Shown: piece by piece, positions 21,147 to 33,063 of the stretch | Layout of the letters: the number at the start of each line of letters is the position of its first letter | Position numbering within the stretch: the stretch's first letter is position 1 | Source: Daphnia carinata | Lineage: Eukaryota > Arthropoda > Branchiopoda > Diplostraca > Daphniidae | Direction: 5' to 3' | NCBI RefSeq assembly: GCF_022539665.2 | Contig: NC_081331.1 | Span: 7,719,534 to 7,783,533 of the forward strand | DNA: 64,000 bases | The notes under the pieces: generated by a model | Database searches by the model: none | Seen by the model: the letters and a program-made list of their open reading frames with translations, nothing else | What the model was told of the DNA's origin: nothing | Translations under genes and position numbers: made by a program

Positions 21147-24100
21147 ACGAGCCTCATATTAAACCCCGACAAGTCGCAAAATTAACCACTATTACGAATG
21201 AATCGACCCCTAGAATTCCATTGAAAATTTTTCAGATCCCGTTACAAGCATTATTTGATACAGGCGCGGCTAAAAGTATTATCCATGAGAGATTACTTAA
21301 TAAGTTACCCCCTAGAGTTCAGGTGATCTGCAGTCAGCTTGACTTCGATTTATGTGATGTAGGGGAGAAGAAATTACATACGCTGGGAAGAGTTATTTTA
21401 CCCGTACGATACGGAGAAACAGTTTTTGAGCAAGAATTTATTGTTACTAATGGTGTTTCTGAGGACTGTATCCTTGGATGGGATGCAATCCAGAAGCACG
21501 GATTTCGGCTTGACGGAGAAGCCAGGAGCATTTACCTAGCGAGGGATGAGCAGGGATCAGCCATCTCTAAGGTACCCGACATGGCAGTTGCTACGGTCAA
21601 AAAGACGACGCTATTTCGTCAGACGTCGATAGTAGTTGCAGCGCAAATGAAAGATTCATTTCCGTATATCCCACAAAATACAGCGTTTATATTTACCCCA
21701 GCAAAAGATCTGCCAGCAGGCATTTATATCGAAGAATTTATCGGCAATGTATCGGGAGATGGAACTTATAAAGTTTTGGTCGAGAATCATTCACTACATC
21801 AAATCAAAATTCCTAGAAACACTAAATTAGGCGTAATTGAAATAGTTGGGAATATTATCGGAAAAATTTCTTTAGCGAAATTAGAAGATAATCCTAAACC
21901 AGTAACTGAGCCAGTTTTAATCACAGAAGTAGATTCCGAATTTCAAGAGCCGCTTTCAAAATTATTACATGACTTTCACGAATTGTTCGCGTCCAAAGAT
22001 TCAGAATTAGGAAACACCAGCCTTATAAAACATACGATTGATACACAAGGACGAGGCCCCATTCGACAACGCCCATACAGAGTAACAAATAACCAAAGGA
22101 AATTATTAGATGATAAAATTCAAGAAATGCTTGATGCAGATGTAATCCAATATTCGCATTCTCCATGGGCTCCACCCGTGGTTTTAGTAGAAAAGAAGTG
22201 TGGAGAAGTAAGATTTTGTGTAGATTATAGAAAATTAAATAGTATTACGAAAAAAGATTTATTCCCTATGCCTAGAATAGACGAAACATTAGACAAATTA
22301 TATGGGAAGAAATTTTTCACAACTCTTGATTTAGCTTCAGGCTTTTGGCAAATTCAGATTGATGATCCAGCTATTGAGTAAACAGCGTTTGTGGTAGAAA
22401 ACAACCTCTACGAATTTAAACGTATGGCATTTGGATTGTGCAATGCACCTGCCACATTCCAACGGCTAATGAATTACGTACTGAAAGACGTTTTGGGAAG
22501 TAAAGCATTAGTTTATTTGGATGATGTTATAATCTTTTCCGACACTTTCGAAGATCATTTACGTGATATTCGAGAAATTTTTGAATTATTACGGGATGCC
22601 AATCTGAAATTGAAACTCAAGAAATGCCAGTTTATTAAACTCTCAGTAAATTATCTAGGTCACGTAATATCGACCGATGTTATTAAGCCTGATCCGAGCA
22701 AAATTGATAAAATAGTCAATTATAAAACACCGACTTCAGTCCTGAAGTCAGATCATTTCTCGGATTAGCTGGATACTACAGAAGATTTATTAAGGATTTT
22801 GGATCGATTGCCAAACCGTTAACTCGTTTGACTCATAAAGATCTTAGCAGGAAGCCTTTTAGTTGGGGACCCGAGGAACAAGTTGTTTTCGAGAAATTGC
22901 GCAATTCTTTAGTAACGCCACCAGTTCTTGCTTACCCCAATTTCAATGAAAAATTTATCCTTTTCACCGATGCCTGCGATTACGGCATTGGAGCAGTGCT
23001 ATCCCAAATTCAAAATGGCCAGGAACACCCCATAGCCTACTCCAGTAGACAGTTAACAAAAGCAGAATCGAATTATAGTACGATAGAGAAGGAAGCCTTA
23101 GCAGTCGTAAATGCCATCAAGCATTTTAGGCATTATCTATTGGATAAACCTTTTGAAATTATCAGTGACCACCGTCCTTTGCAATGGCTTAAAGAACAAA
23201 AAGATAATAATGGTAGATTAGGAAGATGGGCTATACTATTGGCCGCAACGAATTATGAATTAAAATATAGGCCGGGACGTGTTCATCAAAACGCAGATTG
23301 CCTGTCACGCTTAAAAGTAGCTAGTATACAAGCAAGTAGGAATATTACCTTAATTTGTGAGAAACAATTGGAAGACAACCTTTGCATAGCCATTCGTAAT
23401 TATTTGGATAACGGAGAACTTGAGGAATCTATTCTTCAATCTAAACCAGATTGGGTTAAAGAAATTGATTATTTTGAAGTTATTGATGGTACACTTTACT
23501 GGCATGTGCTGCCATCTGCCGGTAGCAAAAGAAACGAAACCAACCATCAGTTAGTCTTGCCTGCATCGTTACGCCATCTAGTGCTCAAAGAAATACATGA
23601 CGCACCGATGGGCGGACATTTAGCTTTTTATAAAACCTATTTGAAAATAAAGAATCATTATTGGCCAAATATGAGAAAGGAAATTAAAGAATACTGCCAG
23701 GCTTGTGAGGTGTGCACCGCCAACACTTCTTCAACATATAGGGCGTTGTTGCATCCTCATGAAATAGCAAAAGCTCCTTTCCAAGTCATTGGGATGGACT
23801 TTTTGGGCCCAATTACGCCAATTTCACCTAATGGAAATAGTTATATTTTAGTCATTACCGATTATTTTAGCCGGTGGGTAGAAGCTGTTGCGTTAAGGGA
23901 TCAAACAGAACAGACGACAGCAAAATGTGTATATAAGACAATTATAGTTAGACGTGGTATGCCTAAAGCTATTCCTTCTGATCGTGGAACCAATTTCACG
24001 TCGAAGCTATTCCGTTATTTCTGTAAAAAATTACAAATTGATCAAAAATTAACAACTGCTTACAATCCAGCTAGCAACGGAGAGACTGAAAGATTTAATC

Positions 24101-25119
24101 GAACATTAACAACAATGTTGAGAAAGGAATTAAAAGATGGTGAACATGAGAACTGGGAAGATATGCTGGATGATGTTTTATTTGCTTACCGTAGTTCTGT
24201 CCATTCTTCGACATGTGAAACCCCGTATTATTTACTGCACGGTAGAACTCCCAATATACCTATTAATGAATTCCTTAACGCTTCCCCAAAAACATTTACC
24301 TCCGCATCGGATTACGTAGGTAATTTGACTGAAGGCTTGCGTTACAGTTTCCAGCGCGTCCGTGAGGAGAGCAAAAAAGCAAGGAAACGTCAGAGGGAAC
24401 AATATAATAAAAGAGCAAATGTAAAACAGTATATGGTAGGTGATAGAGTATTATTAGATATTAGGGTAGTTAAAGAGGGCGATAGTAGGAAATTTACCTC
24501 TAAATATAAAGGTCCTTATAGAGTTGTAAAAGTTTATTCCAATAATACAGTTGATATTGCTGATAATTCATACATCTGTCAACGAACTCACGTTAACCGT
24601 CTAGAACCCCTGTACGAAACAATGTTATGGAAAGACGAACATTGTCCCCCTATCGAGACGCCTCCGAAGTTCGAGAATCGATTTCGTAAGTCGATTTCCA
24701 CCCAAACAATGGAAACTGTGGAAAATATGGAGCTAACAACAAGCGAATCGGAAAACGTGGATGTGGAAGTAAGTCCACTAGAAATTGTGGATGCGGAAAA
24801 TGCGGAATTGGAATCCGCAGAATTGGAAATGGCAGAAGAGAAAATGGACGCCAACGCTAACAGTAAACAACCATTATGCCTCAACGACAAAATTCAAGAT
24901 ATACATGATTCGGTTGACGATAACTCAATCGAAGCTGACATATTGTTGAACCGTCATAATCCAACACCGATTCCCGAAAACAATGTAGTTACCATCAATT
25001 TGGAATCTGAGGGCCGACAGGTGGCGCCAGCCATCGATCAGCCGGAAGAATTGCCACCCCAAAATGCTACCGGACGCCCGCAAAGAAATCGAAGACTACC
25101 AATGCGTTATAGAAATTAG
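21111..25119 (+). pseudogene. Gypsy pol: protease, RT, RNase H, integrase (two breaks)
   Basis: The order is protease-RT-RNase H-integrase, so it is a Gypsy/Metaviridae-type pol. The protease site LFDTGAAKS lies at 21257. RT begins around 22050, with WAPPVVLVEKK, FCVDYRKLN and the active site VYLDDV (22514-22525). A TAA at 22379-22381 breaks RT in frame, and a shift lies at 22738-22757, after which the frame continues to 25119. RNase H shows FTDACDYGIGAVLSQ and ISDHRPLQWL. Integrase has an H-x7-H...C-x2-C finger and the catalytic Asp (23797), Asp (23980) and Glu (24088) with D-x35-E spacing. The C-terminal extension after about 24700 is acidic (ENVDVEVSP, ELESAELEMAEEK). All catalytic residues are kept, so inactivation looks recent. 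Confidence 0.9.
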
Positions 25120-25266
25120 AAGCGTTTTTCCGAAACAAAGTCAACGATCACATAACGAACGACGTGTATTTAACAGCAAGAAATTTCAAAGGGACTTCAC
25201 AACGTTTTTGACACTTGTTGAGTCGAGTTCACCAAAATCGCGCTCCAAATTTAAACTTCCGTGAAG

Positions 25267-25691
25267 ATGGACCCGTGCGCCAACTCAACCAATCAGCAAA
25301 CCCAGGCAGCTTCCGAGTGGCTAAGTGCCGAAGAGCAAGCCGGAAAAGCGATGGCACCATCCCAATCTACGACGATTGGACTCCCGTTCCGGAAAAACCT
25401 ACCAACATCGTTAGCCAGACGCCTCAGTCCCCGGAGCTCGACGACATGGAGTCATGGGACATGGAACGTCAACGCTACGAGCGCCGCATCGAGGAACGTA
25501 CGGCCGCGCTCACCCGTCAATTAAATGCCGATCTTTACGCCGAAGATTGGGGAGGAGCAGTCACCACCCTCAAGCAAATTCTGGACTTGGATCCAGGAAA
25601 GCGCCACCCCCCTCTTTTCAACTGGTCGCCGGACCAGTGGGGCACTGGTCGTAAAAGGCAGAGGTGCGACCCTATCACCATCCAAAACTAA
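25267..25691 (+). CDS. Small accessory ORF A after pol (unknown)
   Basis: A frame with ATG at 25446 gives 81 codons, but the same frame is open upstream and reads sensibly back to about 25350 (GTIPIYDDWTPVPEKP). An upstream ATG (25267, MDPCANSTNQQTQ) lies in a different frame, so a small shift near 25350 may have broken a longer gene of about 140 codons. The core is a charged helix (MERQRYERRIEERTAALTRQ) followed by LKQILDLDPGKRHPP. It lies between pol and env. No family is recognised. The same C-terminal motif appears in ORF B 0.9 kb downstream. Confidence 0.5.
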
Positions 25692-26190
25692 GACAACGGA
25701 AAACGAAAAGATCAGGACCACCAACAAGACATTTTTTTTCTCTTTCCCCTTATTTACTCTCACCCCAGTAGAAACATGTGTTTATTCCCCATAGAATAGG
25801 ACTCTCACAAATTTTGTTTCCCTCTTCTCATTATATTCTCTACTCAAACATAAATAGAATAAACACAATAGGATGCATAGAAACTCCGCCGACCTTTCAT
25901 TATATTACTATTTAAGACGAAATTTGAGATATAGGGACGCTATGAAACAGGCGAATGAAAAAAAGGGGAAATATAAGATAGACACCTGCTGAACAATCAA
26001 GTGGCACCTCGAGGGACTTAGTGTTGAACTCGAATTTTTAACAAAAAACAAAAGAAAGGAAGCTGGAAACTACAAGTGGAAGGCTTGATTATATAAGTCA
26101 ATACGTCTCGAACGTCGGGACCACACTCGCAACTCGTCAACGCTACAGACCAGGAGCTAAAGAGTGAAGCCGACCCACAATCGATCTAAA

Positions 26191-26565
26191 ATGGCTGCGA
26201 ACAACTTCCGTCGGCCACAGATACCCCAGATCGAACGCGTTCGCCGCAATCCTAAAACCGGGGACAACATAGTAGTACAAGAAGCTAACAGCACCACTTC
26301 GACAAAAGAAGACGTCGACCGGGCCGTAAGCGCAGCCTGCGGAAGAAACTCCATCGACAATCAACGACCGTTCCGAAGGCGGCTGATGGATATGGAACAC
26401 CATCTCCAGAACCGCTGGAGAGTAGCCCGGCTCACAAAATCTCGGACGGAGAAACTCGTCCAGCTAATCGAACAACAGGTCTGGCAGAGGGCCACAGAAG
26501 TCTTCGAAGCAATTCTCGATTTGGACCCTGCAAATCGCCGCCCATCATCGCAAGAAGAAAATTGA
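26191..26565 (+). CDS. Small accessory ORF B after pol (unknown)
   Basis: ATG 26191 (MAANNFRRPQ) gives 124 codons. It has a basic N-terminal part, a Thr/Ser/Asp middle, then a helix (MDMEHHLQNRWRVARL) and VFEAILDLDPANRRPS near the end. The closing motif (I-L-D-L-D-P-x-x-R-x-P) and the preceding charged helix match ORF A, so the two look like diverged duplicates. It has no signal peptide or membrane span. I do not recognise the family. A role in the element's life cycle is only inferred from position between pol and env. Confidence 0.5.
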   Translation: MAANNFRRPQIPQIERVRRNPKTGDNIVVQEANSTTSTKEDVDRAVSAACGRNSIDNQRPFRRRLMDMEHHLQNRWRVARLTKSRTEKLVQLIEQQVWQRATEVFEAILDLDPANRRPSSQEEN

Positions 26566-27948
26566 GAAAAAAAAAGGAAACCTTTGCATTTATACTCGAT
26601 TCATTCTCTCATGCCTGTTTGTATCCGTTCTTGCCCTCAATAAATAAATCAGACAAAAAAACTAGTTACTTGCCCATGTTCATATATATCTCTATATATG
26701 AACTAACCCACTAGCTAGAGTCAGGCAAAAGAAAGAGAAGGGATAAGAGTAACAGAAAGAGAGAAAACTCTTATAAGCCGATACAAAAAAAACAAACATA
26801 TACTTAAACTTAGAATAGAAAAATAACAAAGTAACTTCCCGCGTTAGCGCTATGCCCTACTTTTCAGTAAATTGTCTAAGTCCAAGTTGTTTGTCCTTTC
26901 CCTTTTTGCCGCAATATTCCCTTCCTGACGTAGGTTTTCTTGAAATTCTTTAACACAGTCTTTTCCCTATTTTCCTTCTCTCTTGGGTCCCTCTAATATA
27001 TATATACAAGAAAAACATTAGTCCATATACCCCATAAGCCTACGAATATTTCACTAAGAAATTTACGCCTATTTTACCCCAACCTCTTGTGTCTGCGACA
27101 AATGTCCCTTGTCTCGCACAAGCCGCTTTTTCTTTCTTCCCCAGATGTTCGTTCCCCTTTTTAGCGTTATTTTGTTTCTTTCCCCATACCATTTCTCATG
27201 TGTTGGACTTAGAAGATAAAAACCTAAATTTCACGTCGTTTATTTTTGATAATAGATAACGAATGTAACATTTTGCGTAATTTAGCACCCTTCTTGATGG
27301 GTGAGTTATCTAGTTCTACTGAGAATTCGAACCTCAGACCCCAAGCATCACAGATGAGCACTCTGTCATTGAGCTATTAGCACCTGTGTTACGCCTTGCG
27401 TTGAGCTTAGGAAAAATGCACCCTTCAAGCCCACCAAGCGCGCCCTTTCCCTTCACCTTGCTCGTGTTTCACTAGCCTTTTACCCTATCTGTATACGTCC
27501 TTTGTTTAACTAATTGAACGTGGTCCCTATGTGCCTTTCCGTCTTTAAATTGTAAACTGCATCTTTTATCCTCCTGTTTAAACGATTCATTATTTTCGAG
27601 AATTTTCTTCGGCATCATTGAGATTGTCTTTTCCTCTTCCTAATGACACCAGTTATGACATAAACATATTCCCCTGTATACCCGATAAAACGCGTTTTTC
27701 TATGCCTTATATGCGCATTTTTACTCGCTCGCGACCATCGGCAACTGTTTAAAGGCCGACGGGAGAGCGTTGACCTTTTTCGATTGCCGTCATATATACT
27801 TTCCGCTTTTGCTTTTTATTTTACCTTCTCTTTTATATTACTCCCCTAGTTTTAAGAAACCCACGTGATGATGTGTGATGCTTTTATCTATACCTTCCTC
27901 TGTTTGATATTGACTGTAATGTTTACTATATGTTGCCCTCTATAGAAA
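26566..27948. other. Long non-coding segment between accessory ORFs and env
   Basis: About 1.4 kb, pyrimidine- and AT-rich, with no credible ORF. It holds the tRNA-like segment below and ends with CCCTCTATAG just before the env ATG, a possible splice acceptor for an env mRNA. Confidence 0.5.
27312..27384 (-). tRNA. tRNA-like sequence (degenerate; possibly a SINE head)
   Basis: Read on the minus strand it is 73 nt long. It has a near-consensus D-arm/A box (TAGCTCAATGACAGAGT), a T-arm/B box with loop (TGAGG-TTCGAAT-TCTCA) and a 7-nt anticodon-like loop CTGTGAT (GTG at the anticodon place). The acceptor and anticodon stems pair poorly. It most resembles a decayed tRNA-Ala-type gene body, so a working tRNA is unlikely; a tRNA pseudogene or SINE fragment is more probable. 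Confidence 0.45.
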
Positions 27949-29641
27949 ATGTCGCTGATTCCATTCATACTGTTGCTATGCCTTTACGGGTTACACCCAC
28001 AGGCATTTCAAACAACCGTATACGACTGTTCCGAACCATTAAAGACGGGAATACTCCAATTCTCCGATGATAATTGTCAAGCAATTGCGCCCGATAATAA
28101 GGCCGTGAAGGTGAAATATGCGATTTATAGCGAAGAACGTGCCGCGGCTAAATTTCCCGGATATATTTGCGCAAGATGGAAGAATATACGGCGCATCACC
28201 ATGAACTTTTTCGGTCAACTAGTGGTAGTGCCGGATAAAATTTCGATTGACACCCGCCGAGTGTAACGAAATGATTAACCATAAACGTTGTGACGAAAAT
28301 CGGATGACTTTTTCTTACGATAAATTTGTATTTGATCGCGAACCTGACATTTTCGGATATTGGTTACAAACAATTGATTCTGAAATTATAAACTGCGTTC
28401 TGGAGAAAGTGCTACTTTTTCAGCAACACGAAGACGCCGATTTTACAACTCCGATCGGAACAGCTTCCGCCACGACTGGAAATTTATCACACAATCACTT
28501 AACACCGATTTGGGATAAAACCTATACACAGAAGACTAAACCGAAAACCCGACTAGTGGAAGATGGAATGGGTACACTGGTCCGTCTACCGGGTGACGAA
28601 ATAATTTTCAGGCTCCAAGATGACGCCCAACAACTTGATTTTCATTTGACGCCTATACAACGCTGTGCCTCCCTAGAAAACGAATGCACCAATAAAACTT
28701 CGTCGTTTGAGATCATCGGCCAATCAAAACTCACCGTTTCGACGGCGGCCATCATGGAAAATTTAACAGCCACTTTGGAGACCCCAGCGCCATCTACCGA
28801 CGAAAATCTAAACGTACCCGCGAATATACAATATATTCGAGACCAACTTACCGATCATTAAAATGAATTGGCAAGACAAATTCGACTAATGCAATGTGAG
28901 GCTCACCACGCTAAACACGAAAGGGCTGTTACAACTGCTCAATATAACGGATGGTTAGCAGCTTCGCAGTTAAATTTACCACAGTGCACAAAATTACAAG
29001 CCTTTGGAAAAACGGTTGTGCTGATTCAATGTAAGGCTTTAAATGTTACATTTGAGACTATACTGACATCTTGCGGACCGCAACCGAAATTTCAAAATTA
29101 CACTATTAATCTTGACGGATGGGAACTTGTGAAATATTCCCCTTGTTACTGGACTAATGGTTTTGTTAATTTTAACGACAAACCTTATGCCTACCGTAAC
29201 GAAACCTGGTTACCAATTGAAGCAAACATTGTGTTACCGAAACAGACGCTTGCGCATTCTTTTCGGTATGAAAATGTCGAATTCTTCGACTACGAACATC
29301 GAAGCAACCCGGCATATACCGACAATATGCTAAATCATATGAACATTATGGCCGATATAGCCGCCGCGATTAATGAACATCCTCCACCTGAATTTGCCTT
29401 ACGCCACAAATACAGTGCATCGAATGTCTTACTGACATCGGCTAGTGTCGGAACTTATACATCTTGGTGGGACACCATCACAAATTACTTCTTCATCGGC
29501 ATATTATGTCTCTTAGTGCTTCTCTTCTTACGCATATGTTACGCCTGCGGTCTTTTTACACTCATCTGGGCTGTATGCTGTCGCCCTTCCGATCATCCAA
29601 GACCTGTGGCTCGCGAATCGATTCCGATTCATCAACTCTGA
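27949..29641 (+). pseudogene. Envelope-like membrane glycoprotein of the Gypsy element (broken)
   Basis: It starts at ATG 27949 with a hydrophobic signal peptide (about residues 1-20) and a Cys-containing ectodomain. The frame changes at about 28245-28250, and a TAA at 28859-28861 interrupts it once more. Near the C terminus a membrane span (FFIGILCLLVLLFLRICYA) is followed by a short Cys/Pro-rich tail. Several N-x-S/T sites are present. I see no furin-type cleavage site with a following fusion peptide of the kind found in baculovirus-F-like Gypsy envelopes, so it may belong to a different glycoprotein class. The two breaks mean that no full product is made from this copy. Confidence 0.7.
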
Positions 29642-29674
29642 TTACGGGACGTAATCTCACGCCGCCGGGAGTGA

Positions 29675-30351
29675 TGTAACGAAGCCGAACATATTACTTT
29701 AACTTTTTCTCGCTTTTGCTTCAGTAATAAACGCAAGTCTGGACATAGCAATTGCAACACTATATACGCAGTGCAGCTGACCCAAATGAACACCTGCAGC
29801 TGACTCACGCAGACGATACGCCCTCAACATCACGCCACATCAAACGGCATCGTTTAATTGGCTGCCGCGTGAATGCACAAGCTCCGCCCAATCACGCCAC
29901 TTTTGCAGTATGCAAAGTTTCGTGATAAACCTAGCAGTTGACGGAAATCAGACAAGTAGTTGCAGCCGTGCCAAATAGTCGTCTTAAGTCAATCTTCCCC
30001 GCCTTATTGAGTAGTATTGTGCCTTGCTTAATGTTTCCTTGCCTAAACTTTGAGTTAGAATTCGTTCTTGTCCCGAGCTATCCCGGACATTGATTGTCAG
30101 ATTCTTACGAATCTGAACTCTTGTTGTGTATCGCTCGTGTGGAAGCTGAAATCCAAGTCCGCCTTGTGTCGTTTTCTTACATTCTTTCACTCGTGAGTTC
30201 ACGGTAAGACCCCCTGTCTATTTGTTCTTTCTTTTAACTGTTTTCCCGAATGTTTCTTATCTTTTGTTCTCTTACCTTTTTAATTCTTATGTCTTAGCTT
30301 ACAATAAACACATACGTCATTGTGGGTAAAACGCCTCGAGTTCAATTTACA
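29675..30351 (+). repeat. 3' LTR of the Gypsy element
   Basis: Begins TGTAACGAAGCC and ends at a candidate TTACA (30347-30351), giving mirrored TGTAA...TTACA ends and about 677 bp. An AATAAA signal lies at 30303. It is longer than the LTR at 17935. Confidence 0.6.
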
Positions 30352-30707
30352 TTTATTGTCTTAATCCGTAAAGTCCATCTTCCCATATGGGAAGATGCTA
30401 TACACATTACATCTGAAACTTTTTACTCATAATTATCATTCCTTCACTTATTATCATATTATCTATGATGCTTATTACAACTCTAACATTTTTTCTTATG
30501 AAATATTGATACATTTTGGCTGTAAAATATTATTTTACTGGCGTTGATATTTACTTATTCATCTAACATATTCTTTCTGAAAATTATTTTATTCGTATGA
30601 GTCATTAATGAACATTTTTACTTATGAAACGTTGTTCTTATTTTAATATTCAGCACCAAGCACAAGTTGTTATCGTATCACCGTAAGAATTCATTGAACA
30701 CAAATCC
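30352..30707. other. AT-rich, no gene
   Basis: No coding similarity seen. Confidence 0.5.
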
Positions 30708-31888
30708 TTAAATTTTTTTGAATGGGCGCCCGGCAAAAGCAGCAAAAAGGGCCGACACGGTTGCGCATGTTGCACAGAGGGTGTGTCCACACGAAATAAA
30801 AGCAGTATCTATGGTGTTGATTAGGCACACACCACAAAGATTATGTGCAGCAGTGTAAGCAGCAGTGTCTGCGGGAGCATCAGCGTCAGCAAAAGCAGCA
30901 TCGTCACCGGAAGCAGCAGCGTCAGCGAGAGCAGCGTCAGCGGGATCAACCACCTCTACGGGGACAGCAAATTCTATCGGAGCAGCAGGTACCATGATGA
31001 TGTTTTGAGATTCCCCGTGGCGTCGTCTTTGACGTATAGGAAACGCTGGAGCGTCCTCACCAGGCCTAAGATGGCGTGGCATTTGGTGATTTCGGATATG
31101 TCTTGGCAAAAATGCAGATTGGTTATGCACGATGACAACTGGATCGTGAACGATAACTTGAAACCCATCGAAGATTCTTTCTTGTGACAACAAAGCTAGA
31201 GCGATCAGCATCTTAACTAGTCGATGGATAATCCCCCTAGCAACATAAGCAACAGCAAGTCCTTCTTGGCAGGCTCTTCGGTAGATGGCTTGAGCGAGAG
31301 AGACAGAAAAATTATTTCACAATTAATATTCAATCATAAAGTATGCAACATTAGGCACCATTATTCCGTCATGCAATTTAATAATGACTGTGCTACTTAG
31401 ACAAGAATAGTAGAACCAACATCCATGACTTTTTCCTGTTGGAAGTGCACTTTCCATGGCTACGAGAATAGCCTCTTCGTAGTCGGAAGTCACCACTTTA
31501 ACTGCAAATCCGCCTGCGGGAAACTCCGTCTCAACCACCTCTAAAACCCTCCGCATTATGCAATTGTAGAGCTGTACGGTGTTCTCTGTCATCAGAACAT
31601 ACGCAATCGGGAACGACTGTAAGATGGCAAATTTTCAAGTATTCGTAAATTTATATGTAATTGTTGAATACAATGTTTACTTTTTCTTTAAACATGATAT
31701 GGGCCGTAAATAGAAATATCGCTGATAGAACAAGGGAGGCATGGAACATACATACGCTGAAGTCCATTACGTTGTTCACTAGCGAGATTGATACACTCGT
31801 TCGCGACTGCTATTCTTCTGATTTCGTCCGTTTCGTTTTCGTGGTTGTGCTCGCTTAGGGTAATGATAGCTTTTGAAGGGCAGGACAA
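30708..31888 (-). pseudogene. MULE-type transposase remnant with FLYWCH-like and RING-like ends
   Basis: Three minus-strand pieces keep the order of one gene. 31688-31888 ends a FLYWCH-like finger (EHNHENETDEIRR). 31323-31592 has the MULE core (VTSDYEEAILVAMES, then SHGCWFYYS in place of GC-x-FH). 30708-31211 is an Ala/Asp-rich linker (ADAAASGDDAAFADADA) leading to CGVCLINTIDTAFISCGHTLC, a RING-type start with C-x2-C and C-G-H. Such FLYWCH-MULE-RING proteins are seen in arthropod MULEs. The last RING Cys pair is damaged. Frames are broken between pieces and TIRs were not found. Confidence 0.6.
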
Positions 31889-32686
31889 GCAAGTCTTCTG
31901 TGGAATGTAGGCGGCCGATGACTAACAAAATCCGTTAAGCGCCAAGCGGCAGACGGAAACAAGGTGATTCCGTTTACTTGTAAGCGGCAAAGTTCATATC
32001 AGAATTTTAGTGACAGAGGTAGCAGCGTCTTGGTCTATAACACTGATTATGTTCAACATAGTTTTGCTGATCGGGCTCAAATTTTCATGGCACTTAAGAC
32101 ACAAGGATACCGAATCATTTCAGAAGTACGCTGATGTCTCTTTTAGCAAGCGCGGCGGTGATATTCCGCCGATGCGTTACGGTAAGGTCAGTTACGGTTT
32201 AGCCAAACAACAGGGTAATAGAAAAGATTTACCACTTTGTTAGATGAATGCACAATTATAAGACATGTACTCTTTTGGGCGAGTTACATAAAGGACTCCA
32301 GGGTTTCCGACTTTTGGTTGCAGGTTTCCGACACTTGGGCATCTGGAGCCCGACGTTTGAACTACTGGTCCCCGACGTTTGGGCTCACCAATAAATTGTT
32401 GCTGAACCCAATGAGCGCTACATTTTCCGACAAGAGGACTCCCGTGCCATCGACATTAGGACCTTTTTTTTACTTGATGGTTGGGACTGTAAACGTCAAA
32501 CGGACTCGCATGTAAACCTCAAACGAATTCCCGATCTACCGACAATGGACTCTCGATACAGGTAAACATTTATTTCTTTTATTTCTTACACCTATAGTAT
32601 TGTCAAGTAGGTAGGTATTTAATTAATGTAATTACTATAGTGATGTTTTTCTATGATATATCGTTTTATGAATTGTAATATTTGTA
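31889..32686. other. No gene; degenerate CCGACGTTTGG words
   Basis: Between about 32285 and 32435 words like TTTCCGACACTTGG and CCCGACGTTTGG recur five times. They could be TIR or LTR subrepeats of a lost element. Confidence 0.35.
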
Positions 32687-33061
32687 TTATAGCAAAAAAG
32701 TATTAACATCGGGGGTGAAAACAATGACGATCTTGGTGTGGCCGGCAACGGTGGTCGGAACCAAACAGCCGTAACAGCGTCGCTGGGCAAAGAGGAGCTC
32801 CAATCGATCCTGATTTGTGAGGAGCATAAAGTCCTCACATTCGGAAATCTTTGTTTTGCATGGGGTTGCTCCCGAGACGTGCGACTTCAGGAAGCACATG
32901 ATGTTTGCGGTGTCCAGCGGCACGATAAACGTGGGACGATCTGGGGTGGCAATCGACGTGGGTACCTGAGTGTCGGCCGCCTTTTCTCGATCCTTACGAA
33001 GTAGAGACCCGATGTACCCACTCATCAGGGTCTCTCGTTCGGTCTTGAAGTGGAAGTGCAC
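32687..33061 (-). pseudogene. BEL/Pao gag zinc-knuckle fragment
   Basis: Minus strand. It contains IMCFLKSHVSGATPCK followed by RLELLFAQRRCYGCL and a H-x-K tail, the paired Cys/His knuckle layout of BEL/Pao Gag. It lies after the integrase end of the pol relic, out of order for a simple element. Confidence 0.5.
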
Positions 33062-33063
33062 GT

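Larger units (their letters stand above)
17394..30351 (+). mobile_element. Large rearranged Gypsy LTR retrotransposon with env-like gene
   Basis: Order on the plus strand: an LTR tip (17394-17425), an env tail (17426-17934), an LTR (17935-18286), gag, pol, two small accessory ORFs, a non-coding stretch with a tRNA-like segment, env, and the 3' LTR (29675-about 30351). The direct repeat CATTT overlaps both outer ends (17390-17394 and 30350-30354), which suggests the whole array inserted as one unit. gag, pol and env each carry at least one stop or shift, so this copy is probably immobile. Divergence between the two env tails is about 1%, so it is not very old. Confidence 0.85.

Noticed and set aside
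26681..26703. Small palindrome TTCATATATATCTCTATATATGAA near accessory ORF B
   Set aside because: AT-rich low complexity; expected often by chance in this composition.
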